Made by a program: the position numbers and the translations under genes. This document shows positions 35,120-43,330 of a DNA stretch of 64,000 nt, in pieces. The notes under the pieces are model-generated. The model ran no database searches. It was not told the origin of the DNA and was given only the letters and a program-made list of their open reading frames with translations. The stretch spans positions 496,001 to 560,000 of the forward strand of contig CBDDBU010000028.1 of NCBI GenBank assembly GCA_965226045.1, read 5' to 3'. This DNA comes from CBDDBU01 sp965226045. Lineage in GTDB: Bacteria; Pseudomonadota; Alphaproteobacteria; VGEJ01. Every line of letters begins with the position of its first letter. Within the stretch, counting starts at the first letter, position 1.

Positions 35120-35972
35120 ACTACCCCCGGGTCACAGCCGAGGAAGCTGCGCGCTTCAACGCCGATGGTTTTCTCATCAAGCCGGCCTTTTTCGACGCGG
35201 AAGAGGCCGAGTTGATGGCCTGATCGAGGACGAGGGCATTGGCGACGACGCCAACAACATGGTTATCCTCGACGGCCAAGGGCACACCACCGACACCATC
35301 CTGTGGACCGAGCCGGGCGATGACCTGTTCGGGGCGATTGCCCGCTGCGCGCGCATGGTCGAGGGCGTCGAGCTGGCGCTGGGCGGCGAGGTCTACCACT
35401 ACCACTCGAAGCTCACGCTGAAGGCGCCGCGCACCGGCGGGGCCTGGAACTGGCACCAGGACTACGGCTACTGGTACTTCAACGGCAACCTGTTCCCGCA
35501 CATGCTGAGCGTGATGATCGCGATCAGCGAATCCGACCGCGAGAATGGCTGCCTCAAGGTGCTCAAGGGCTCGCACCACATGGGCCGGCTCGACCACATG
35601 CTGGTCGAGGGCCAGACCACCGCCGACCCCGAGCGGGTCGAGCACGCGCTCGGGGTTCTCGATGTCGTCGAGGGCGAGCTGGCGCCGGGCGATGCCCTAT
35701 TCCTGCATTGCAACACCCTGCATGGTTCCAGTCAAAATCGCTCGGACCGCAACCGGAACGTGCTGCTGTGCTGCTACAACGCGGCCCGCAACAACCCCTA
35801 CAAAGAACACCACATGCCGCGCTACACGCCGCTCGACCGGCTGCCCGACGCCGAGGTCAAGGCGCGCGGCCACCTGCATGCTGGCGCCGCCCGGCGCTTC
35901 ATGCACCCTGCGGACCACCCGGCCGATCAGGTCAGCCTGGCCGCCAAGTCCAAGGTTGAGCTCGGCGCCTGA
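35116..35972 (+). pseudogene. Phytanoyl-CoA dioxygenase-family protein (second of tandem pair, frameshifted)
   Basis: Tandem copy of the preceding gene. It begins with the same MNYPRVTAEE but loses seven bases (CGCGCGC, present after 34349 in the first copy) just before 35221, so the frame ends at LMA followed by TGA. Downstream the original frame is open again from ATG 35259 to the stop at 35972, a 237-residue product that would keep the H-x-D and distal His ligands but lose the N-terminal 50 residues. After 35802 the sequence departs from the first copy (EHHMPRYTPLDRLPDAEVK here, EHHFPRYTPLNKL there). It is a broken paralogue homogenised by gene conversion. Confidence 0.8.
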
Positions 35973-35985
35973 GCCGCCGCCGGCC

Positions 35986-37164
35986 CTATTCCTGACGTCC
36001 GATGGCGCCGTCGCGGCGCAGCTCGGCGATCTCGTCCGTCGCGAAGCCCCAAGCGACCAGCGCCTGGTCGGTGTGGGCGCCCGGGTCCGGCGGCGGGCCC
36101 TGGATGGCCGAGGGCGTACGGCTGAAACGCGGCGCCGGGGCTGGCTGCACGACCCCGCCGACCACCGCGAAGGTGTCGCGCGCGCGGTTGTGGGGATGTC
36201 GGGGCGCCTCCTCGAAGCTCAGCACCGGCGCGACGCAGGCATCGCCGCCGGCGAAGATCTCCGCCCATTGATCGCGGCTACGCCCAGCGACCGCCGCGGC
36301 GATGCGGGCGCACTGGGCCGGCCAGGTCTCGCGCCGCATCTGATCGGCTGGCGCGATATCGGCGATGCCGAGCCCCGCCAGCAACGCCGCGAAGAACTTG
36401 GGCTCGATCGCGCCGACCGCCAGATGGCGCCCGTCGGCGGTCTCGTAGACGCCGTAGAACGGCGCGCCGCCGTCGAGCGGATTGGCCGCACGCTCAGGCG
36501 CCCAAGTTCCGGCCGCGCGCATGCCGAAGAACATCGTGGCGAGGGAGGCCGCGCCATCGACCATGGCGGCGTCGACGATCTGGCCCCGACCTGAGCGCTG
36601 GCGCTCCCACAGCGCGGCCAGAAGACCGACGACGAGATAGAGCCCGCCGCCGCCAAAATCGCCGATCAGGTTGAGCGGCGGCAGCGACCGCTCGGCGGGG
36701 CCGATGGCGTCGAGCACGCCGGTCAGCGCGATGTAGTCGATGTCGTGGCCAGCGGTGTGCGCCAGCGGGCCATCCTGGCCCCAGCCGGTGATGCGCCCGT
36801 AGACCAGACGCGGATTGCGCGCCAGGCAATCGGCCGGGCCGATCCCGAGCCGCTCGGCAACGCCGGGGCGAAATGGCTCGATCAGTGCGTCGGCGCGCCC
36901 GACCAGGCGGCGCACCACCTCGGCCCCGCCGCGATGCTTGAGGTCAACGGCGAGCGAGCGCCGGCCGCGGCGCATGGTCTCGTGGCGCGGCTCCTGGGGC
37001 AGGCCAAGATTGCTTGGCCGCGGCCGGTCGATGGTAAGCACTTCGGCCCCCATGTCCGAGAGCAGCATGGCGGCCAACGGCCCCGGTCCGATGCCGGCAA
37101 GCTCGATCACCTTAAGGCCGACCAGCGGGCCCGACGCATTGGCGGTGGCGTGCGCTTGGGCCAT
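35986..37164 (-). CDS. CaiB/BaiF family CoA transferase (alpha-methylacyl-CoA racemase-like)
   Basis: A 392-residue family III CoA transferase or racemase. It begins with GPLVGLKVIELAGIGPGPLA and has the DMGAEVLTIDRP and LKHRGGAEVV blocks, ALIEPFRPGVAERLG, GRITGWGQDGPLA and GHDIDYIALTG. The G-H-D-I-D-Y segment carries the His/Asp pair used in alpha-methylacyl-CoA racemases, which favours racemase over transferase. It would act on branched acyl-CoA stereochemistry. ATG 37164 matches the family start; the longer frame to 37338 runs antisense into the next gene's leader. It is divergent from the M20 gene. Confidence 0.87.
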   Translation of the reverse strand: MAQAHATANASGPLVGLKVIELAGIGPGPLAAMLLSDMGAEVLTIDRPRPSNLGLPQEPRHETMRRGRRSLAVDLKHRGGAEVVRRLVGRADALIEPFRPGVAERLGIGPADCLARNPRLVYGRITGWGQDGPLAHTAGHDIDYIALTGVLDAIGPAERSLPPLNLIGDFGGGGLYLVVGLLAALWERQRSGRGQIVDAAMVDGAASLATMFFGMRAAGTWAPERAANPLDGGAPFYGVYETADGRHLAVGAIEPKFFAALLAGLGIADIAPADQMRRETWPAQCARIAAAVAGRSRDQWAEIFAGGDACVAPVLSFEEAPRHPHNRARDTFAVVGGVVQPAPAPRFSRTPSAIQGPPPDPGAHTDQALVAWGFATDEIAELRRDGAIGRQE

Positions 37165-37266
37165 GGCCCATTTCACGCCGCCGTCGGGGGCCACGCAAGC
37201 CGGCTGCTTTCCTCCGCCTGACCGTGCCCGTAGACTTCGGCGCAAGAGCGAGGGGAGAAAACAACC

Positions 37267-38442
37267 ATGCCGATTCGCAACAGCATCGCCGCCAACCATG
37301 ACCAGCTGACCGCGTGGCGGCGCGATATCCACGCCCACCCCGAACTGGCTTTCGAGGAGACGCGCACCGCCGACGTGGTGGCGGCCAAGCTCGAATCATT
37401 CGGCGTCGAGATTCACCGGGGGTTGGGCGGCACCGGCGTCGTCGGCACGCTCAAGGTTGGTCAATCGCGGAGAACCATCGGCCTGCGCGCCGATATGGAC
37501 GCGTTGCCGCTGCGCGAACTGAACGAGGTGGCGCACCGTTCGCACCACGATGGCAAGATGCACGCCTGCGGCCATGACGGCCACACGACCATGCTGCTTG
37601 GCGCCGCCAAGCATCTGGCCGAGACGCGGGCCTTCGACGGCACCGTCCACTTCATCTTCCAGCCCGCCGAGGAGCTGGCCGGCGGCGCCAAGGTGATGAT
37701 CGACGACGGTCTGTTCGAGCGCTTTCGGGTCGATGCGGTGTATGGCATGCACAACTTCCCCGAACTGGCGCCCGGCGAGTTCGGCGTGCGCGGCGGCCCC
37801 ATCATGGCCTCGGTCGACACCTTTCGGATCGTCGTCAAGGGTAAGGGCACCCACGGCGCGATGCCCCATCTTGGCGTCGATCCGGTGGTGATCGGCGCGC
37901 AGATCGTGATCGCCCTGCAAACCATCACCAGCCGCGGCCTCGATCCCCTCGACGCGGCGGTCGTGAGCGTGACCCAGTTCCACGGCGGCGCGATCGACAA
38001 CATCATCCCGGCCGAGGTCGAATTGCGGGGCGGGGTGCGCGCCTTCACACCGGCGCTTCAGGACCAGGTCGAACGGCGCATGCGCGAGATCGCCGAGGGC
38101 ATCGCCACCGCCCACGGCGCGCGTGCCGAGGTCGCCTACACCCGCGTCTATCCGGCCACCATCAACAGCGAGGCCGAGACCTCGATCGCCGTCAAGGCTG
38201 CCCAGTCGGTGGCCGGCGTCAACAAGGTCGATGCCGAGATCAAGCCGTGCATGGGCTCGGAGGATTTCGCCTTCATGCTCCAGGAGAAACCCGGCTGCTA
38301 CATCATGATTGGCAACGGCGGGGCGGCGGGCGGCTGTCTCCTGCACAACCCGCACTACGATTTCAACGACGACATCCTGCCGCTCGGCGCAAGCTATTGG
38401 ACCCAGCTGGTCGAGGACGTGTTGGCGCCGGCCGGGGCGTAA
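37267..38442 (+). CDS. M20-family amidohydrolase (hippurate hydrolase-like)
   Basis: A 391-residue zinc amidohydrolase. Metal-binding motifs are HACGHDGHTTMLLGAAKHL (first Zn ligands), QPAEELAGGAKVMI with the general-base Glu, and MHNFPELAPGEFGVRGG; the lid domain lies between about 185 and 300. Members remove N-acyl groups from amino acids or open amides (hippurate, IAA-amino acids). It is the first of at least two adjacent genes (the DUF1028 gene follows after 13 bp), a pairing seen in amino-acid or peptide catabolic clusters. Cytoplasmic. Confidence 0.92.
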   Translation: MPIRNSIAANHDQLTAWRRDIHAHPELAFEETRTADVVAAKLESFGVEIHRGLGGTGVVGTLKVGQSRRTIGLRADMDALPLRELNEVAHRSHHDGKMHACGHDGHTTMLLGAAKHLAETRAFDGTVHFIFQPAEELAGGAKVMIDDGLFERFRVDAVYGMHNFPELAPGEFGVRGGPIMASVDTFRIVVKGKGTHGAMPHLGVDPVVIGAQIVIALQTITSRGLDPLDAAVVSVTQFHGGAIDNIIPAEVELRGGVRAFTPALQDQVERRMREIAEGIATAHGARAEVAYTRVYPATINSEAETSIAVKAAQSVAGVNKVDAEIKPCMGSEDFAFMLQEKPGCYIMIGNGGAAGGCLLHNPHYDFNDDILPLGASYWTQLVEDVLAPAGA

Positions 38443-38455
38443 GAGAGGGACAGCC

Positions 38456-39172
38456 ATGACCTGGTCGATCACCGCCAAGGACCCCGCGACCGGCGCTTTC
38501 GGAGTCGCCGTCACGACGAAGTTTTTTGGGGTTGGCGCCATTTGCCCCTTTGCGGCCGCAGGCATCGGCGCGATCTCAACCCAGGCCTTCGTCAATCCGA
38601 CTTTCGGGCCACGCGGGCTGAGGCTGCTGGCCGAAGGGCTGTCGGCCGAGCAGGTGTTGAACTGCCTGATCGAGTCCGACGAGGGCCGCGAGCACCGCCA
38701 GCTTCATCTCATCGACAGCCAAGGCCGGGTCGCCGCGCGGACCGGCGACGAGTGCATCGATTGGAACGGGCATCGGTTGGGCGAGGGCTTTTCCGTGGCT
38801 GGCAACATGCTGGCCGGCGAGGCGGTGGTCGCCGACACCTTCGATAGCTTCGCCGCCGGATCGAACCAACCGCTGGCCGAGCGCTTCCTCGATGCGCTCG
38901 ATGCCGGCCAGGCCGCCGGTGGCGATTATCGCGGCAAGCAATCGGCCGCGCTGCTGATCTACACGACCGAGGACTATCCGTGCCTGAGCCTCAGGGTCGA
39001 TGATCATCCCGAACCGCTGGTGGAACTGCGCCGCTTGTATGAGGAAAGCCAGAAGGAGTTCACGCCCTTCATGGACATCATGCCAAGTCGCGCCCGACCC
39101 GCCGGCGTCTACGACCCGCAAGCCGTCAACGCGGTGCTGGAACGCCAGCGGAATCTGGCCGAAAGCAGGTAG
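38456..39172 (+). CDS. DUF1028 family protein (first copy)
   Basis: A 238-residue DUF1028 protein, an Ntn-hydrolase-like fold of unknown activity. It starts MTWSITAKDPATGAFG, has GVGAICPFAAAGIGAISTQAFVNP as its conserved core and GNMLAGEAVVADT in the middle, and ends with the family's catabolic-cluster tail. ATG 38456 follows GAGAGGGA. It follows the M20 amidohydrolase closely, suggesting joint work on an N-acylated or cyclic amino-acid derivative. A second DUF1028 gene lies at 42567-43268. Confidence 0.88.
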   Translation: MTWSITAKDPATGAFGVAVTTKFFGVGAICPFAAAGIGAISTQAFVNPTFGPRGLRLLAEGLSAEQVLNCLIESDEGREHRQLHLIDSQGRVAARTGDECIDWNGHRLGEGFSVAGNMLAGEAVVADTFDSFAAGSNQPLAERFLDALDAGQAAGGDYRGKQSAALLIYTTEDYPCLSLRVDDHPEPLVELRRLYEESQKEFTPFMDIMPSRARPAGVYDPQAVNAVLERQRNLAESR

Positions 39173-39242
39173 GCGATGGGCGCGTGGCAAACGCTTGGAG
39201 ATCGCGGAGCAGCCCACAGGGCTGCTTCTCGAGGCATCGTAG

Positions 39243-39272
39243 TATAGCTGACAGATATATCTACCAGCTATA
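39243..39272. promoter_or_regulatory. 30-bp AT-rich palindrome upstream of the amidohydrolase gene
   Basis: TATAGCTG (39243-39250), AGATATATCT in the centre (39253-39262) and CAGCTATA (39265-39272) form an inverted repeat with 26 of 30 symmetric positions. It ends 24 bp before the ATG of the amidohydrolase gene. Such a large low-GC palindrome in GC-rich DNA is a good candidate for an operator of a dimeric regulator, or a hairpin in the leader. No regulator gene is adjacent. Confidence 0.6.
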
Positions 39273-39296
39273 TGTGAGATGACCGGGGAGGACGGC

Positions 39297-40541
39297 ATGG
39301 GGACGTTGTATAGCGGTGGTTTGGTATTCGACGGCGAGGCGCTGGTCGAGGGTCACGGCGTTCTGGTCGAGCACGGGCGCATCAGCCGCCTCGCCGCCGC
39401 TGCCGAGTTCGACGGCTTCGCCGGTGCGCGTGTCGATACCGCCGGGCAAACGCTGATGCCGGGCCTGATCGACTGCCACGTTCACGTCTGCATTGGCGCC
39501 GAAGCCGATCTCCTGACGGTCCTCGGCCAGTTGTCGGAGCCCGAACTCGTGGTCCGCGCGCTTGAGAACGCCCAGGCCACGCTGCGTGGCGGGACCACGG
39601 CGGCGCGCGATGTCGGCGGCAAGGAGTTCATCGAGATCACCGTGCGTGACGCCATCAACGCCGGCCGACACCTCGGCCCGACGCTGCTGTGCGCCGGCAA
39701 GCTCATCTGCATCACCGGCGGCCACGGCTGGTGGCTTGGCACCGAGATCGACGGCGCCAACGAGATGGTTCACGCGGTGCGCGCCAACATCAAGGCCGGC
39801 GCCGACGTGATCAAGCTGGTCGCGACCGGCGGCGTGCTGACTCCTAACGTCGATCCGATGCAGGCGCAGCTCAGTCTCGACGAGGTCCGCGCCGCGGTCA
39901 ACGAGGCGCACCGCTTCGATCGTAAGATCACGGCCCACGCCCTGGGCGCGCCCGGCATTCGCAACGCCGTCGACGCCGGCATCGACTCGATCGAACACGG
40001 ATTCCAGATCACCGAGGACCTGATCGCCAAGATGACCGCCCAGGGCGTCAACCTGGTGCCGACGATCTCGGCCCTGATGGGCATCGTCAACAACGCCAAG
40101 GCCGGCATCCCTCAATACGCCGTCGAGAAAGCGGAGCGCTTCGCCGAGATGCACCGCGCCTCGGTGCGCGCCTTTCACGAGGCGGGCGGGATCATCGCCA
40201 TGGGGACCGACGCCGGGACCCCGTTCAACCACCACGGCGAGAACGCCCAGGAACTCGGCCACATGGTCGCCTACGGCCTGAGCACGCGCGATGCGCTCAC
40301 GGCCGCCACGGTCAACGCTGGCGCGCTCTGCGATTTCGCCGATCGCGGGCGGGTGCGCGAGGGCTATTGGGCCGATCTGTTGATCGTCGCGGGCAACCCG
40401 ATCGAGAACATCGACGCGGTGGCCGATCGCGGCAATCACGTCTGGGTGCTCAAAGAGGGCTTCGACGTCCTCGCCCACCTCGGCCCGCCGATCTCGGGCG
40501 CGGCGGCCCGGCGCTTCTTGCATGACGAGCCGGCGTTCTAA
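39297..40541 (+). CDS. Amidohydrolase-family metal hydrolase (prolidase/imidazolonepropionase-like)
   Basis: A 414-residue TIM-barrel amidohydrolase. The first metal site is DCHVHVCIG; the bridging Lys is likely in ADVIKLVATGG; later His are in KITAHALGAP and DSIEHGFQ; the catalytic Asp is in AMGTDAGTPF. The type resembles Xaa-Pro/Xaa-Arg dipeptidases of the amidohydrolase superfamily. ATG 39297 sits behind GGGGAGGA; an in-frame ATG at 39279 has none. It lies between the palindrome at 39243 and the CobW gene, which might supply metal. Confidence 0.88.
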   Translation: MGTLYSGGLVFDGEALVEGHGVLVEHGRISRLAAAAEFDGFAGARVDTAGQTLMPGLIDCHVHVCIGAEADLLTVLGQLSEPELVVRALENAQATLRGGTTAARDVGGKEFIEITVRDAINAGRHLGPTLLCAGKLICITGGHGWWLGTEIDGANEMVHAVRANIKAGADVIKLVATGGVLTPNVDPMQAQLSLDEVRAAVNEAHRFDRKITAHALGAPGIRNAVDAGIDSIEHGFQITEDLIAKMTAQGVNLVPTISALMGIVNNAKAGIPQYAVEKAERFAEMHRASVRAFHEAGGIIAMGTDAGTPFNHHGENAQELGHMVAYGLSTRDALTAATVNAGALCDFADRGRVREGYWADLLIVAGNPIENIDAVADRGNHVWVLKEGFDVLAHLGPPISGAAARRFLHDEPAF

Positions 40542-40553
40542 GGCCGCGGCTCG

Positions 40554-41588
40554 TTGACCGCCCGGCTTCCCGCTTCTGTCATCACCGGCTTTCTCGGCAG
40601 CGGCAAGACGACGCTGCTCTCGCATCTGCTGCGCCAACCGGGCGGCGAACGCATCGCCGTTATCGTCAACGAGTTCGGCGAGGTCGGTGTCGACCATCAG
40701 CTGGTCGAGCACGTGGCCGAGGACATCGTGCTGCTCAACACCGGGTGCTTGTGCTGCGTCTTGCGCAACGATCTGATCGAGACCGTCGAGCGTTTGCTCG
40801 ACCGGCGCGCGGCGGCGGCGGTGCCGCCGTTCGAGCGCATCGTCGTCGAAACCAGCGGCCTGGCCGAGCCGGGCCCGGTTCTGCTGAGCTTCATGTCCGA
40901 GGTGGGCATCGTGTCGCGCCTGCGCCTCGATGGCGTCATTACCACGGTCGATACGGTCAACGTGCAGCGCCAGATCGCCGCCCACGACGAACCCGCGAAA
41001 CAGATCGCGCTGGCCGACCGCTTGCTGTTGACCAAGACCGACCTTGGCACCGAGGCCGAGGTGGCCAGCGCCCACGCCGTGCTCCGCAGGCTCAATCCTG
41101 GTGCGCCGATCATCGAGGCGGTCAACGGCGAGGTCGCCAGCGAGCGCCTATTCGGCGCCGGCCTCTACGACCCGACCACGAAGACCGCCGATGTCGAAGG
41201 CTGGCTACGGGCCGACGCTCACACGGTCCCTCATGGGGCACCGCAGGGGGCACCGCAGGGGGCACCGCACGGAGCATCTCATGGGCACGACAGCGGCATC
41301 CACTCGTTCTGTTTGCGCCTGGACGGGCCGGTGGCGCTCGCCGCCCTGACCCGCTGGCTCAGCCTGATCACCACGCTTCAGGGCGAGGACATCCTGCGCA
41401 TCAAGGGCATCGTCGAGGTGATGGACGAGCCGCGCCCACTGGTCGTGCACGGCGTCCACCACCTGTTCCATCCGCCCGCCTACTTGCCGACATGGCCACC
41501 GGGGCCGCGCGGCGGGCGCATCGTCTTCATCACCCGCCACCTCTCCGAAGACGACGTGCGTGCCAGCATGACCACCATGGCGGCCTAA
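40554..41588 (+). CDS. CobW/COG0523 GTPase metallochaperone
   Basis: A 344-residue G3E GTPase: Walker A GFLGSGKTTLL, the metal-binding CxCC in NTGCLCCVLRND, ETSGLAEPGPV, and guanine motif TKTD. Before the C-terminal domain a His-rich loop (HGAPQGAPQG, then HGASHGHDSG, about residues 225-245) offers extra metal ligands, and a 12-bp DNA repeat underlies it. TTG 40554 is the start, 12 bp after the amidohydrolase stop. Family members insert Zn, Co or Fe into client enzymes; the neighbouring amidohydrolase is a candidate client. Confidence 0.9.
   Translation: MTARLPASVITGFLGSGKTTLLSHLLRQPGGERIAVIVNEFGEVGVDHQLVEHVAEDIVLLNTGCLCCVLRNDLIETVERLLDRRAAAAVPPFERIVVETSGLAEPGPVLLSFMSEVGIVSRLRLDGVITTVDTVNVQRQIAAHDEPAKQIALADRLLLTKTDLGTEAEVASAHAVLRRLNPGAPIIEAVNGEVASERLFGAGLYDPTTKTADVEGWLRADAHTVPHGAPQGAPQGAPHGASHGHDSGIHSFCLRLDGPVALAALTRWLSLITTLQGEDILRIKGIVEVMDEPRPLVVHGVHHLFHPPAYLPTWPPGPRGGRIVFITRHLSEDDVRASMTTMAA
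41232..41279 (+). repeat. 12-bp tandem repeat in the His-rich loop of the CobW gene
   Basis: Four consecutive 12-base units (CATGGGGCACCG, CAGGGGGCACCG twice, CACGGAGCATCT) encode H/Q-G-A-P/S repeats within the metal-binding loop. The unit keeps the reading frame, so copy-number change would alter loop length only. Confidence 0.8.
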
Positions 41589-41589
41589 A

Positions 41590-41814
41590 CTAGAGCAAGC
41601 CGTCGGCGCGTAGCCGCGCCACCGTTCGTCCACTCGCGGTACCGAGGAGTTCTTTGAGGTGGGCCCCGCGCGCCCCCGCACCTGCCCCTCGGCCTTCCAT
41701 ATCTCGGTCGCCGACGCGACGTCGATCAGGCTGGCCTGAAAGCGCGCCACGGGCCGGTACTCGGTGCCGCCGCTGGCGGTGAGGTCCGGGACGTCGAGGC
41801 GGCGCGGCGCGCCG
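41590..41814 (-). pseudogene. Frameshifted remnant of an unidentified gene
   Basis: On the minus strand the readable path is RLDVPDLTASGGTEYRPVAR, FQASLIDVASATEIW and KAEGQV, then a shift to LKELLGTASGRTVARLRADG-LL-stop (TAG at 41592-41590). Both parts look like real protein, and the end resembles the last helix of a soluble enzyme. I cannot name the family. It lies directly downstream of the methylase-like fragment in the same orientation and could be its C-terminal part. Confidence 0.4.
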
Positions 41815-42018
41815 TCAGAAGACGCCTTTGCCGTAGGTCACATCCGCAACGACGCTCCCATGGCGCACGTACAAATCGAGGATATGCGGGAACACGCCGT
41901 CATTCCCGTCCGTACTTGCACTTAATACCAGATCGTTTGTGGCGTTGCCGTTGCGGACCCTGCGCTTCTCCGAGCCTTTCAGACCCACATCAGGGAACGC
42001 TTGAGCCGTTCGCATCAC
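41815..42018 (-). pseudogene. DNA methylase-like N-terminal fragment
   Basis: Reads NDLVLSASTDGNDGVFPHIL, DLYVRHGSVVADVTYGKGVF and then TGA at 41817-41815. The pattern V-L-S-A-S-T...V-F-P-x-I-L...G-S-x-V-A-D-V-T-Y-G-K-G-V-F recalls the SAM-binding start of a group of adenine-type DNA modification methylases, where Trp usually follows the final Phe, so the TGA may be a mutated TGG. The protein is cut before the catalytic N/D-P-P-Y/F motif. Likely a decayed methylase gene. Confidence 0.45.
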
Positions 42019-42086
42019 GCAAGCAAATCCCTGTACCGCAGCCGCTTCCCGACCATGCCGCGCGCCCGCGGGTAATATTGTCGGTC

Positions 42087-42415
42087 TTAAGGCCGAACCG
42101 CGGCTGCGGCGGTCGCTGGGTCCAGGGGACCGGCGGCCGGCGCGATGTCGCCAAGCCGCACCATTTCGTCTTCGATCATCTCGCCATCCGGGCTCATCAT
42201 CGCCATGCCATCAGCGGTCGCCGCGCCGACTCCATGGTCGGGTTCATCATGTCCATCGTGCCCCAGACCGCGCTCGCGCGCTCGACCGTGACGGTGGTCG
42301 AATCGACCATCATCGACTCGTGCATCATCTCGCCAGCCCCAGCGGGGAGCACGAACAGCGCCAGAATGGGCAGGGCCAGGATTCGGGCCAGAGTCAGCAT
42401 CATCGATCGGGCCAT
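42087..42415 (-). pseudogene. Small Met-rich secreted protein, frameshifted
   Basis: Starts at ATG 42415 behind AAGGAGA with a signal peptide (LARILALPILALFVLPAGAG), then a Met-rich mature part (EMMHESMMVDSTTV, TMDMMNPTMES). That frame closes at 42197, but from about 42230 another frame continues with the same character (MAMMSPDGEMIEDEMVRLGD) to a TAA at 42087. The total length is not a multiple of three, so one base has been gained or lost. Met-rich periplasmic peptides often bind copper; that is only a suggestion here. Confidence 0.5.
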
Positions 42416-42566
42416 GAAATTCTCTCCTTCGTCGTCAGGTATGCACCGCGATATTGACCCAGGGGTGCTAGCGGCGATGAAAACACAGAGTTAGAGGAAA
42501 CCCGATTTTGGCCGGCCGCCGCCGGGGGGCGCCAAGCGAAGTTGTCAGCCGGCCCGCGACTGGCTG

Positions 42567-43268
42567 TCAACCGCCCAGGTTGTCGCGCGCCCACACCTCC
42601 TGCGGCGGCGTCTCGCGCGGCGCATAGCCGCGCAGGCGATAGTACGGCAGGTAGGGCTTATAAAGTCCGTGCACCCGCCGCAGCTCGTCGACCGCGTGTT
42701 CGTGGGCATCCACGCGCAGGTCGATCTCGGGATAGGGGTCGTGGGCGTAGACGGTGACCACCGCCGAGCGCTCGTCGAGATGGCCATCGCCGCCCTCTTG
42801 CCCGCCGGCGTCGCGGCCCGCCTCCAACGCGCCGAGCAGCCGTTCGTCGAGGTCGCGCTCGGGTGCTGCGTCGAAGGCGTCGGCCATCGCTTCGGTCACC
42901 TCGGGCCCGGCGAGCGCGTTGCCCATGGCGACCAGATCGGAACGCTGGATGTCGCCCGACCACGCGCGGATCCTGGAGCCCGAATGGACGGCGACGACGC
43001 CATCGCCATCGACCATGCCGACCTGGCGATACTCGATGTCGGCATCCTCGCTGGCCAGCTCCTCGACCACCCGTCGCGGCGAGAACCCCAGTCCCAGTAA
43101 TCTCATCGCCAGGACCCCGAGCCGCGGATTGACGTAGGCCTGGGTCGAGATCGCGGCGCGCCCAGGCTCGATGAACGGGCAGTAGCCGCCAACCCCGAGC
43201 GAGAAGGTGGCGATGCCGATACCGAGGCGCCGCGAGCGCGCGCAGCGGCCGATGATGGTGTAGGTCAT
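42567..43268 (-). CDS. DUF1028 family protein (second copy)
   Basis: A 233-residue DUF1028 protein, only distantly similar to the copy at 38456. It begins MTYTIIGRCARSRRLGIG, then GVGGYCPFIEPGRAAISTQA (core), GNALAGPEVTEAMADAF and AVVTVYAHDPYPEIDLRVD. Activity unknown, with an Ntn-hydrolase-like fold. The ATG at 43268 follows a purine-rich GGAGGGC. It is flanked by decayed genes on both sides and opposes the CobW-side cluster. Confidence 0.87.
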   Translation of the reverse strand: MTYTIIGRCARSRRLGIGIATFSLGVGGYCPFIEPGRAAISTQAYVNPRLGVLAMRLLGLGFSPRRVVEELASEDADIEYRQVGMVDGDGVVAVHSGSRIRAWSGDIQRSDLVAMGNALAGPEVTEAMADAFDAAPERDLDERLLGALEAGRDAGGQEGGDGHLDERSAVVTVYAHDPYPEIDLRVDAHEHAVDELRRVHGLYKPYLPYYRLRGYAPRETPPQEVWARDNLGG

Positions 43269-43330
43269 GGCGCCCTCCGAGGTCGCTGATGTCCGATCCT
43301 AGTCAGGCCCAGCGCCGCGAACAACGACGC

